DNA of 19,068 nucleotides from Candidatus Pelagibacter sp. (GTDB lineage Bacteria; Pseudomonadota; Alphaproteobacteria; Pelagibacterales; Pelagibacteraceae): assembly GCA_028100865.1 (NCBI GenBank), contig JAOHJV010000009.1, positions 1 through 19,068 on the forward strand, in the 5' to 3' direction. Positions 1 to 6,836 of the stretch are shown here, piece after piece; within the stretch, counting starts at the first letter, position 1; each line of letters begins with the position of its first letter. The position numbers and the translations under genes are program-made. The notes beneath the pieces are model-generated. The model did not search any database, was not told the DNA's origin, and was given only the letters and a program-made list of their open reading frames with translations.

Positions 1-2
1 AA

Positions 3-494
3 ATTATGTCCACATGTTACAATCGTTTAAGTATAATTGAGAAAAAAAATTATAATTTTTCTATATTTCCGTTAATCAGAAATATTACAAGATATACTTA
101 TCCGGATACTGTAAGTGCTAAAAACAGACTTGAAAGAGCTAATAAAATTAAATTTATAAAAGATAAAGTAGTCAAAATTATTAAAAATAAAAATATATTA
201 ATTTTAAAAACAAATAATAAAAAATCTATAAAAGGTGATATCGTAATTAATGTTTCTGGTCCTGTAAATGTTGTAGAAGCTAAAAATGAAATTAAATTTA
301 TTCCATCTTTAAGAAGTATGACAAAAAAATATAATGAAAGAGGGTTTTCAACAAATATGAATTTTATGTTAGAGAATGGGCTGTACCTGCCAGGAACATT
401 GTCAAATAATTTTAACCCTGGGAGAGAAACAATTATTAAAGCAATTACTAAAAATTCATATAAAGTTGCTAAAAATATTATAGAAAAAATATAA
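3..494 (+). CDS. C-terminal part of probable FAD/NAD(P)-binding oxidoreductase (5' end outside window)
   Basis: The frame is open to the left edge, so the ATG at position 6 is probably internal and this is the last ~163 codons of a longer gene. Visible are a stretch 'GDIVINVSGPVN', like the segment of two-dinucleotide-binding flavoproteins where the chain returns to the FAD domain, and near the end 'GLYLPGTLSNNFNPGRETII' followed by a helix, resembling the C-terminus of uncharacterised FAD/NAD(P)-binding proteins (COG4529-like, related to SidA-type N-hydroxylases). The GxGxxG FAD loop would lie upstream and cannot be seen. The protein is strongly Lys/Asn/Ile-rich, like the two genes that follow. 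It lies 96 bases before the HIT-like gene on the same strand, so a shared accessory cluster is likely. The family assignment is tentative; that this is a real coding 3' end is fairly sure. Confidence 0.6.
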   Translation: MMSTCYNRLSIIEKKNYNFSIFPLIRNITRYTYPDTVSAKNRLERANKIKFIKDKVVKIIKNKNILILKTNNKKSIKGDIVINVSGPVNVVEAKNEIKFIPSLRSMTKKYNERGFSTNMNFMLENGLYLPGTLSNNFNPGRETIIKAITKNSYKVAKNIIEKI

Positions 495-524
495 TAATAA
501 GCTTAAATATTGAATATATAATAA

Positions 525-548
525 GGAATTTAAAAATTCTTTTCTTGA
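525..548 (+). terminator. possible weak terminator after the flavoprotein gene
   Basis: GAATT-TAAA-AATTC (526-539) forms a 5-bp stem with a 4-base loop and is followed directly by TTTTCTT. The stem is AT-rich and weak, so this could be chance in such AT-rich DNA. Confidence 0.3.
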
Positions 549-590
549 ATATTTTTCAAAGGTTGTTATTTCAATTTAGAACAATTCATA

Positions 591-1505
591 ATGAATATAG
601 ATCAATTATCGTGGCAAAAGTTTTTTAAAAATAGCCAAGGCAGAAAATCGATACCTAAAAAATTAAATGATTTTAATAGATTAGTTGCGCACACTAAAAA
701 TTTTTTCATAATATCAGGATATGGAGCATTCACGCCTGGTTATTTGTTAATAATATCAAAAGATTTTCTTCCATCTTTTGGCCTTGTTGAAGACAATCAG
801 TTAAATGAACTTAATTTTATAATAAAACTTATAAAAGATACAATTGCTCTAGAAATTAATAGAAACTCTGTTGTATTTGAACATGGCATGTGTGCTTGTA
901 TTGGAGGTCTTGATAGAGCTCATATTCACATAATGAGTGTTCCAAAAAAAACGAGCAAAAATAATATTAAAGAAGCAATCAACCAAACACTGTATAATCG
1001 TAAAGCTGGAATTGAATATATTGAGTATAAGAATTATAAACTTCAAAATATTCATGATATTAGTCATATTTATGATGACTTAATCGCAAAAAAAGAAAAA
1101 AATAGTGATTTTAAGATATTTGGAAAACTTTTAAAAATAAAAGATATTAAAAATTTGGCAGTCAATAATTGGCCCTCTATAACTCAAGAACATATTAAGA
1201 AAGGTGGGCATTATGTTTATTTTAAAAGTGATTTTGATGATTCTTCATTTTTGACAACTAAAAATTTTGAGACACAATTTGGTAGAGAAACAGTTTATCA
1301 AAATGAATTGATTGTTAACAATCAATTTAAAAATAAAGTTAAAAGATTAATGAATAAAAATCCAAACTTAAATGTATGGCAATGGCAACACTACACTTTT
1401 GAAAAAGAAGTTTTAGATTCTATGAAGATGGCTAAGACTGGAATAATTAAACTAAAAAAAAAATATACGAATGAATTTAATGAGTTTAATTTAAGAGTTA
1501 TTTAG
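591..1505 (+). CDS. HIT-like (histidine triad superfamily) protein with altered triad
   Basis: A 304-residue protein with the core signatures of the HIT superfamily, whose members are nucleotide hydrolases or nucleotidyltransferases. It has a 'TPGYLLIISK' strand near residue 48 (compare TPGHxLVIPK), 'VVFEHG' near 94-99, and the triad region 'RAHIHIMSVP' near 109-118. The first two triad histidines are H111 and H113; the third is Met115. In characterised HIT enzymes the middle His is the nucleophile, so transferase chemistry is still conceivable. After the HIT core there are about 180 further residues, including 'NLNVWQWQHY' near 265-274, reminiscent of the C-terminal segment of larger HIT-like proteins. 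The ATG at 591 is the only good start; there is no clear Shine-Dalgarno site. It sits between a flavoprotein and a glycerophosphotransferase-like gene, so a role in activating or modifying a surface-glycan precursor is an inference. The substrate is unknown. Confidence 0.75.
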   Translation: MNIDQLSWQKFFKNSQGRKSIPKKLNDFNRLVAHTKNFFIISGYGAFTPGYLLIISKDFLPSFGLVEDNQLNELNFIIKLIKDTIALEINRNSVVFEHGMCACIGGLDRAHIHIMSVPKKTSKNNIKEAINQTLYNRKAGIEYIEYKNYKLQNIHDISHIYDDLIAKKEKNSDFKIFGKLLKIKDIKNLAVNNWPSITQEHIKKGGHYVYFKSDFDDSSFLTTKNFETQFGRETVYQNELIVNNQFKNKVKRLMNKNPNLNVWQWQHYTFEKEVLDSMKMAKTGIIKLKKKYTNEFNEFNLRVI

Positions 1506-1710
1506 AAATGATAAAATTAGGTTTGTGTTCCAAATATTTTAAATTATACCCAAGTCTATAATTTAGAGCAAATATTACAGCATTAGCAATTAATTTTGGC
1601 AGTTTGTTCTTCTTAAAATAAAACACTCAGACTTTAATTGCATTAAATATATTTATTATGTCACCATCTTTTATATTCCCTATGGCTATCTTTCTAAAAA
1701 TGTAGTGAAT
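1498..1710 (-). pseudogene. decayed coding remnant in the 1506-1790 spacer
   Basis: Read on the minus strand in one frame, 1710 to 1498 gives a protein-like stretch broken by one TGA (1627-1629). The upstream part reads '...FRKIAIGNIKDGDIINIFNA' and the downstream part '...KLPKLIANAVIFALNYRLGY...', ending at a TAA (1500-1498) that overlaps the last 8 bases of the HIT-like gene. The residue mix (amphipathic, aromatic and Gly-rich, not just Lys/Asn/Ile) is unlike random AT-rich translation and looks like the C-terminus of an enzyme. No start codon or upstream domain is preserved in this frame beyond a TAA at 1711-1713. I do not recognise the family; a glycosyltransferase-like origin would suit the neighbourhood but is a guess. 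The rest of the 285-base gap (1711-1790) shows nothing definite. Confidence 0.35.
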
Positions 1711-1790
1711 TTATTGTTAATAATTAAGATTTTTGTTAAAAAAATACTTTTTAATTTCAGATAAACTAAATAATATATTTTATACTTAAA

Positions 1791-2906
1791 ATGATTTTTG
1801 ACTTTATTAAATCTTTAAAAGACTTGATTGAATTCATAAAATTGGACAAAAATAAAAAAGACTATGTTATTTTTTCTGAATCAATTTCCTATAGATATCA
1901 TTTCCTTGATTTAATTTTAAACTTAAAAAAAAAAGGAATTGAAAATATTATAATAATTGTGTCTGATAAAAGGGATGAAATTTTTTTTAATAAATTAATT
2001 AAATGTTATTACATAAAAAATTATTTATTATTAAGCTTGCTATTCAATACCCTTGAATGCAAATTTATGATAATGACGCTAATTGATTTAGGCTATCATT
2101 TTCAAAAATCAAAAAATTGTCAATATTATGTTTATTTTTTTCACGGTCTTGCAAGCACTCATCAAATATATACAAAAACTGCATTTAAAAATTATGACAT
2201 AATATTTAGTAATGGTAGCTATCAATTCAATGAGCTAAGATATGCAGAGGAAAAATTTAAATTTCCAAAAAAAAATATAATAAATACTGGTTATTTTTAT
2301 TTAGATTATTTAAGTAGAACAGCCAATTTAGAAAAAAGTAAAAGTAGAAATATATTATTTGCTCCTTCATGGAATTATAATAAAAAAAATTTATTTGATG
2401 ATTATGCAATTAATTTAATAAAAGAACTGTTATCAAATAAATTTTCAGTAACATTTAGACCTCATCCAGAACATTATAAAAGATCAGGTAAGACTATAAA
2501 AAAAATAAAAGATTTATTTATAAATAATTTAAATTTTAGTTTTGACTACAATGTATCTAATCTAGATTCTTTAGAAAAAGCTAAAATTTTAATTACTGAC
2601 AATTCAGCTATAGTATTTGAGTTTTTATTAATTTTTAAAAAACCATTAATATATATTAATTATGAGGATAAAATTCATAATGTTGAAAGAGATAGAATAC
2701 CTTTAAAGACAATTGAAGAGACATTTAAAGAAAAATTTGGAAATATACTTCATGTAAATAATATTGATAAATTATGCTCTCTTTGTGAAGAGCTAGTTGA
2801 TAAGAATATATCACCAAGTAATATAGATATGTTTAAAGATAAATATATTTCAAATGTAGGAAAATCTGCAGAATATGCTGCTAATTATTTGATTAAAAAA
2901 TCCTAA
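1791..2906 (+). CDS. CDP-glycerol:glycerophosphotransferase-like (TagB/TagF family) protein
   Basis: A 371-residue protein matching the Glyphos_transf family (TagB/TagF type), which transfers glycerophosphate or related polyol phosphates from CDP donors during teichoic-acid or capsule synthesis. Conserved elements in order are 'YFFHGLAS' at 115-122 (H118), 'NTGYFYLDYL' at 165-174, 'NILFAPSWN' at 187-195, 'FRPHPEH' at 222-228, and 'ITDNSAIVFEF' at 268-278 followed by 'KKPLIYIN'. The HG, RPHPE and TD(N)S motifs are the family's donor-binding and catalytic signature. The N-terminal part is a Rossmann-like domain without a signal peptide, so a cytoplasmic or membrane-associated enzyme is expected. 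In a Gram-negative bacterium this family normally acts on capsule or O-antigen decoration rather than on teichoic acid. Codon use is extremely AT-rich, consistent with a glycan island. The exact donor and acceptor cannot be read from the sequence. Confidence 0.85.
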   Translation: MIFDFIKSLKDLIEFIKLDKNKKDYVIFSESISYRYHFLDLILNLKKKGIENIIIIVSDKRDEIFFNKLIKCYYIKNYLLLSLLFNTLECKFMIMTLIDLGYHFQKSKNCQYYVYFFHGLASTHQIYTKTAFKNYDIIFSNGSYQFNELRYAEEKFKFPKKNIINTGYFYLDYLSRTANLEKSKSRNILFAPSWNYNKKNLFDDYAINLIKELLSNKFSVTFRPHPEHYKRSGKTIKKIKDLFINNLNFSFDYNVSNLDSLEKAKILITDNSAIVFEFLLIFKKPLIYINYEDKIHNVERDRIPLKTIEETFKEKFGNILHVNNIDKLCSLCEELVDKNISPSNIDMFKDKYISNVGKSAEYAANYLIKKS

Positions 2907-2921
2907 GGCCAAACTCTGGCT
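2892..2921 (-). terminator. possible terminator of yajQ, overlapping the end of the convergent gene
   Basis: On the minus strand AGCCA-GAGTT-TGGCC (2921-2907) can form a 5-bp hairpin (one G-T wobble) followed after TTAGGA by a run of six T. It lies where the minus-strand yajQ transcript meets the plus-strand glycerophosphotransferase gene. It is a weak structure. Confidence 0.3.
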
Positions 2922-2981
2922 GTATTGATTATAAACAATTTGAAAAGTATCCACAGTTTTTCTGAATTCATTTATTCTGGA

Positions 2982-3467
2982 TTAATCTCTAAAATTTATA
3001 AATTCAATTGGAAGACCAATATCAATCGTCTTGATTGCAGCTATCGCATCTTGTAGATCATCTCGTTTTTTTCCATCTACACGTAATTCTTCTCCTTGGA
3101 TTTTGATTTGAATTTTAAGTTTGAGTTTTTTTATATCTCCAATAATTTTTTTTGCATTTTCTTGGCTTATTCCTTCTTTTAACTCACTAACTTGTCGAAT
3201 ACTTCCACCTGATGCACTTTCTGAGTTTTTGGTACTCAAAACACGTGGATCAACTTTTCTTCTTATAAGATGGGTTTCTAAAAGTTCATTTACTTGTTTA
3301 AGTTTTAATTCATCAGTAGCTATTGTTGTGATGGTTTTATCTTTTCTTTCGATTGATATATTGAGCCCCTTAAAATCATATCGATTACTAATTTCTCTTA
3401 AGCAATTAGCTAGAGCATTATCAAATTCTTGATAGTTAACTTTACTGATTACATCAAATGAAGGCAT
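2982..3467 (-). CDS. yajQ: YajQ family nucleotide-binding protein (UPF0234)
   Basis: A full-length 161-residue YajQ. It starts with the family hallmark 'MPSFDVISKVNYQEFDNAL', continues with 'REISNRYDFKG' (28-38), and has the internal 'RRKVDPRVLS' segment, 'GISQENAKKI', 'KIQIKIQGEELRV' and the C-terminal 'AIKTIDIGLPIEFINFRD'. The family folds as two ferredoxin-like (RRM-like) halves, binds nucleotides or RNA, and in Xanthomonas acts as a cyclic-di-GMP effector; whether that holds here cannot be seen. The start is the ATG at 3467; an A/T-rich tract and a TATAAT lie just upstream. It is a single gene, convergent with the glycerophosphotransferase on one side and divergent from the dehydrogenase on the other. 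Nothing is missing or unusual. Confidence 0.95.
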   Translation of the reverse strand: MPSFDVISKVNYQEFDNALANCLREISNRYDFKGLNISIERKDKTITTIATDELKLKQVNELLETHLIRRKVDPRVLSTKNSESASGGSIRQVSELKEGISQENAKKIIGDIKKLKLKIQIKIQGEELRVDGKKRDDLQDAIAAIKTIDIGLPIEFINFRD

Positions 3468-3478
3468 AATTTTTTTTT

Positions 3479-3491
3479 AATCAATATTATA
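3479..3491 (-). promoter_or_regulatory. candidate -10 element for yajQ
   Basis: A perfect TATAAT lies on the minus strand at 3491-3486, giving an expected start near 3479 and a leader of about 12 bases before the yajQ ATG. No convincing -35 is present at 17 bases, and TATAAT arises easily in this AT-rich spacer (3468-3537), so the call is weak. Confidence 0.3.
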
Positions 3492-3537
3492 ATATATTTT
3501 TTATTAAAATAAATTAAAGATAAGATAATCATTGAAA

Positions 3538-4557
3538 ATGAAAAAAATTAGAATTCATATTAGAAATAACCATTGGAAAGAGGGTTTTTTACCCTGTGAT
3601 CTAGAAGGTGAAAAACATAGTACAATTACTAAAAATGAATTTGAAAATGGACTTAGTCAATATCCGGAAATTAAAGATAAGATAGAATATCTAGTGGATT
3701 GGGATGAAGATAATTATATCTCTTCAATGAAAGAAGCACATGTTTTGTTAGGTTGGCAATTTCCTACGAATAATATTAGAGTAATTGCACCAAATCTTAA
3801 ATGGATCCATGTTAGTTCAGCAGGTGTTAATCATTTATCTCCATTTGATTGGATGAAAGATGATTTAATTTTAACTAATAGTAGTGGAGTACATTCAAAA
3901 AAAGCAGGAGAGTTTGGTTTAATGAGTATTTTAATGCTTCAAAACCAAATGACGAAAATTGTTACTAACCAAAAAAATAAAGAATTTGTTACTTTGCTTA
4001 GTAAACCCATTGAAGGTTTTAAAGTTGTGGTAGTTGGAACAGGCTCTCTTGGTGGCTCAATGATAAAACATATTAACAAACTTGGAACTGAAGTAATTGG
4101 AGTTAACCGAAGAGGAAAAAGTGTAGATGGTTGTTCCAAAGTAATTACTTTTGATAAAATTGATGAAGTGTTACCTACTGCTGATTTTTTATATCTTGCT
4201 GTTCCTGAAACAGAGGAAACCAAAGGATTAATAAATAAAGAGAGACTGGATAGTCTTAAACCTACATGTGGAATTGTTAATATTGGAAGACAATCTGTTT
4301 TAGATTATGAAGCTTTAAGAGTTAAACTAGAGAAAAATGAAATAGCTGGTGCTATTTTAGATGTGTTTTCGCATGAACCTATTCCAAAAAACTCTACTTT
4401 TTGGGACACACCAAATTTAATTATTACGCCACATATCTCCTCAGATACTCAAGGCAACTATATTGAGATGGTATTAAAAATATTTTTTAAAAACCTTAAA
4501 CTGTTTATAGAAAATAAGCAGCTAATTAATCAAATTGATAGAAACCTAGGTTATTAG
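3538..4557 (+). CDS. NAD-dependent D-2-hydroxyacid dehydrogenase
   Basis: A 339-residue member of the D-isomer-specific 2-hydroxyacid dehydrogenase family, which interconverts 2-oxoacids and D-2-hydroxyacids in the cytoplasm with NAD(P)H. The nucleotide-binding loop is 'VVVVGTGSLGGSMIKHI' (GxGxxG) near residue 163, followed by 'VNRRG', where the two Arg at the end of the second strand could favour NADPH. The catalytic set is present: Arg in 'NIGRQSVLD' (R251), Glu in 'FSHEPIP' (E280) and His in 'TPHISS' (H299). An in-frame TTG at 3532 lies two codons upstream; I chose the ATG at 3538 because there is no ribosome-binding site favouring the TTG. The N-terminal substrate domain is short and divergent ('WIHVSSAGVNHL'), as in GhrA-like or phosphoglycerate-dehydrogenase-like members. 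The substrate is unknown; glyoxylate/hydroxypyruvate is possible. It is transcribed alone, divergent from yajQ. Confidence 0.9.
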   Translation: MKKIRIHIRNNHWKEGFLPCDLEGEKHSTITKNEFENGLSQYPEIKDKIEYLVDWDEDNYISSMKEAHVLLGWQFPTNNIRVIAPNLKWIHVSSAGVNHLSPFDWMKDDLILTNSSGVHSKKAGEFGLMSILMLQNQMTKIVTNQKNKEFVTLLSKPIEGFKVVVVGTGSLGGSMIKHINKLGTEVIGVNRRGKSVDGCSKVITFDKIDEVLPTADFLYLAVPETEETKGLINKERLDSLKPTCGIVNIGRQSVLDYEALRVKLEKNEIAGAILDVFSHEPIPKNSTFWDTPNLIITPHISSDTQGNYIEMVLKIFFKNLKLFIENKQLINQIDRNLGY

Positions 4558-4601
4558 AAAGCAATATATAGATAATTTGTTTTATAACTTAAATTTAAAA
4601 A

Positions 4602-5918
4602 TTAAAAGTTAGAAGGTTTATTATCTTCATTAACTACTTCTACAACTGGTTTAATTGGTTCTTCAATCGGTTCAGTCGATGGGTTTAACTCAATACCAGC
4701 TGGTGTAATTGATTGAGGCATTGCAACAAATTGAGAGTCTGGATTTTCAACAACAGGTCTAACTCTAGATCTGTAAACTCCATAGATACCAATTAGTGAA
4801 TGAAAAAATAATAAAAAAATAAAAAATCCATTAGGACCAACCATACCCATAAATATTGAACATAGAAAAGGTCCACCCATAGCCCCCATTCCAAATGTAA
4901 ACTGCAAACTAGCTCCAGCAGCAACAAATTTTTCTTTTGGAATAAAGTCATTAGTGTGAGCTAAAATTAAAGAAAACATTGGAAGGCTACAAAAAGAAAA
5001 TAAAATTAAAAAAACATAAAACCAAAACTTACTTGTCGCTAAATCACCAGGTAAATACATTTGTCGTGAAGATAAAATTGCGCATAATGCAAAAAAAGCT
5101 GCAGCAAACGTTACGATAATAATAACTTTTCTTCTATCAAACATGTCTGACAATTTTCCAATTGGCCATTGTGATATTGCACCAGAAATTGCGAGCATAA
5201 ATGTAACTAATGAAATTTGAAAAATAGAAAAGTTCATTGTTGTTGCATACACAGCAAGTAAAGTGAATAATGCAGATTGTATTGTTCCATAAAAAAATGA
5301 ACTAACCATTCCAAATGGAGATGAGATAAATACCTCTTGTAAAGACATCTTTGCTATTTTTTTAAATGTTGGAGCTTTTCTTTTTGTAAGTAAAATTGGT
5401 ATGAGAGCAGCTGAAGTTATAACTGAAATCAATATAAAGGGTTCAAAGTTAAGTGGATCACTAAAGTTAAGTAAAAACATTCCAAGTCCCATGGCGCCAT
5501 ATAAGATAACCATGTAAACTGATAAAACACTTCCTCTATTCTTGTTACTTGCTCGATCATTCAACCAACTTTCGGCAACAGTATAAATAGAAACCATACT
5601 AATTCCTGTAAGTACCCTTAGTAAAAACCATACAAACGGACTTACATATACTGCATGAATTAAAACTACCAATGAAGCTATTGATGCAAATGCCGCAAAA
5701 ACTCTGATGTGTCCTACACGAGAAATAATTTGAGGAATAGTTTTAGCACCAATAAAGTATCCAACAAAATAACCTGACATCATAAATCCAGTTGCAGTTA
5801 AACTAAATTCTTCTTTAACAGCTCTAACCCCAAGTAGTGATCCTTGAAATCCATAGGCAAGCATAAGTGCTCCCATTCCTAAAAATAACGCCCACGAATT
5901 TTTTAATACTTTTTCCAT
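4602..5918 (-). CDS. MFS transporter, YcaD-like
   Basis: A 438-residue major facilitator protein with about 12 hydrophobic segments in two groups of six. After the first helix comes 'LLGVRAVKEEFSLTATGFM'. The stretch 'TVAESWLNDRASNKNRG' (near 118-134) is typical of the YcaD subgroup, and 'GKLSDMFDRRKVIIIV' is the conserved MFS loop (G-x-L-x-D-x-x-x-R-R) between helices 8 and 9. After the last helix there is a cytoplasmic tail of about 45 residues rich in Pro, Glu and Val ('STEPIEEPIKPVVEVV'), which is longer than usual and probably disordered. It is the last gene of the long minus-strand run, 57 bases after the EamA-type permease, and converges on the dehydrogenase gene. The substrate is unknown. 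The ATG at 5918 immediately precedes the first helix, which fits a cytoplasmic N-terminus. Confidence 0.88.
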   Translation of the reverse strand: MEKVLKNSWALFLGMGALMLAYGFQGSLLGVRAVKEEFSLTATGFMMSGYFVGYFIGAKTIPQIISRVGHIRVFAAFASIASLVVLIHAVYVSPFVWFLLRVLTGISMVSIYTVAESWLNDRASNKNRGSVLSVYMVILYGAMGLGMFLLNFSDPLNFEPFILISVITSAALIPILLTKRKAPTFKKIAKMSLQEVFISSPFGMVSSFFYGTIQSALFTLLAVYATTMNFSIFQISLVTFMLAISGAISQWPIGKLSDMFDRRKVIIIVTFAAAFFALCAILSSRQMYLPGDLATSKFWFYVFLILFSFCSLPMFSLILAHTNDFIPKEKFVAAGASLQFTFGMGAMGGPFLCSIFMGMVGPNGFFIFLLFFHSLIGIYGVYRSRVRPVVENPDSQFVAMPQSITPAGIELNPSTEPIEEPIKPVVEVVNEDNKPSNF

Positions 5919-5975
5919 CTGAATCGGTATCTATTTATGATTTGTGGCTAAATCAAGTTAATTGCAATTCAAGAA

Positions 5976-6836
5976 CTATGATTTTTTAAGCTTAAGATAC
6001 GAGTGAATTGCAATAGTTAAAATGATAATTGAACCTCCTTGTATTGTCTCTAGGCTAGGCTGTTCTTTAATCACCATCCACACCCAAAAAGGTCCTATGA
6101 TTGTCTCTAATAAGAAGAATAAATTTACCTCTTCAGCAGGGATAAATCTTGGAGCAATAGTTACTAACACAAAAGGAATAGCAACACACATTACACACAT
6201 TAAAGGTACAATTATTAAATCTGTACCTACTAGAGAAAAACTATCTACGAAAAAAAAAGCAAAAACTGCAACACAAAGTTTACCAATTACAGCAGATGGA
6301 ACTAAATCTCTATTCTTGGCATATCTTGCAATAACAGCGTTACAAGCAAGACCAAAAGCAGTAATTAAACCAAATAAATCTCCATAAAGATTACCCATCT
6401 CCATTGAATCGTGAAAAATATAAGTCACAGAAATTAAAGTTATTATTATAGCAATCCAAGTTTTTTGGTCAGGCACTTCTTTTAAAAAAATGCTGCCTAA
6501 TATAGCTGACAACATTGGTGCCATTGCAATCATTACCAAAGTATTAGCTACGTTAGTATTTTGAATAGATATTATGAAAGTAATATTACAGATAGAAAAA
6601 CTTATAACGTAAAAAATACCAGGATATCCAATACATACTAAAGCTTTTAAGAGATTATTTTTATAAAAAAAAATAAGTCCAATAAGCACAACTACAAAAG
6701 GGATTGCACCTCTATAAAAAAGCATTCCCCAGGTTTCAATATTAGAAAGTCTAATAAATATAGAGTCTGGAGTTATTAGCATTACAGCAACAAACGCTAA
6801 TAAAGATCCTTTATGTTGGTTTGATAAATTTTTCAT
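5976..6836 (-). CDS. EamA/DMT-superfamily permease
   Basis: A 286-residue inner-membrane protein with about ten transmembrane helices in two repeats, the architecture of EamA (RhaT/YdcZ-like drug/metabolite transporter) proteins. The first repeat contains 'FIRLSNIETWGMLFYRGAIP' and ends with 'GSIFLKEVPDQKTWIAII'; the second ends with the equivalent 'VWMVIKEQPSLETIQGGSII'. This Glu-Xaa-Pro pattern after the fourth helix of each repeat is characteristic. I chose the ATG at 6836 because it overlaps the gshB stop as ATGA, a common coupled-translation junction; an upstream in-frame TTG at 6854 would add six residues with no support. Its coupling to gshB invites the idea of thiol or amino-acid transport, but family members carry very varied substrates and nothing here decides it. 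Confidence 0.88.
   Translation of the reverse strand: MKNLSNQHKGSLLAFVAVMLITPDSIFIRLSNIETWGMLFYRGAIPFVVVLIGLIFFYKNNLLKALVCIGYPGIFYVISFSICNITFIISIQNTNVANTLVMIAMAPMLSAILGSIFLKEVPDQKTWIAIIITLISVTYIFHDSMEMGNLYGDLFGLITAFGLACNAVIARYAKNRDLVPSAVIGKLCVAVFAFFFVDSFSLVGTDLIIVPLMCVMCVAIPFVLVTIAPRFIPAEEVNLFFLLETIIGPFWVWMVIKEQPSLETIQGGSIIILTIAIHSYLKLKKS

Noticed and set aside
1506..1790. tRNA or small RNA gene in the largest spacer
   Set aside because: No cloverleaf, T-loop sequence or GC-rich stem is visible. Similar inspection of the other spacers also found none.
3121..3432. 103-codon open frame on the plus strand opposite yajQ
   Set aside because: It is the antisense shadow of a well-conserved gene, has no recognisable motif, and the opposite strand encodes complete YajQ.
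3484..3495. Perfect 12-bp palindrome ATATTATAATAT in the yajQ/dehydrogenase spacer
   Set aside because: It is made only of A and T in a spacer with almost no G or C, where such palindromes arise by chance.
4558..4601. Possible bidirectional terminator between the convergent dehydrogenase and MFS genes
   Set aside because: Only an imperfect AT-only inverted repeat (AACTT...AAGTT) is present, with no stable stem or clear T-run.
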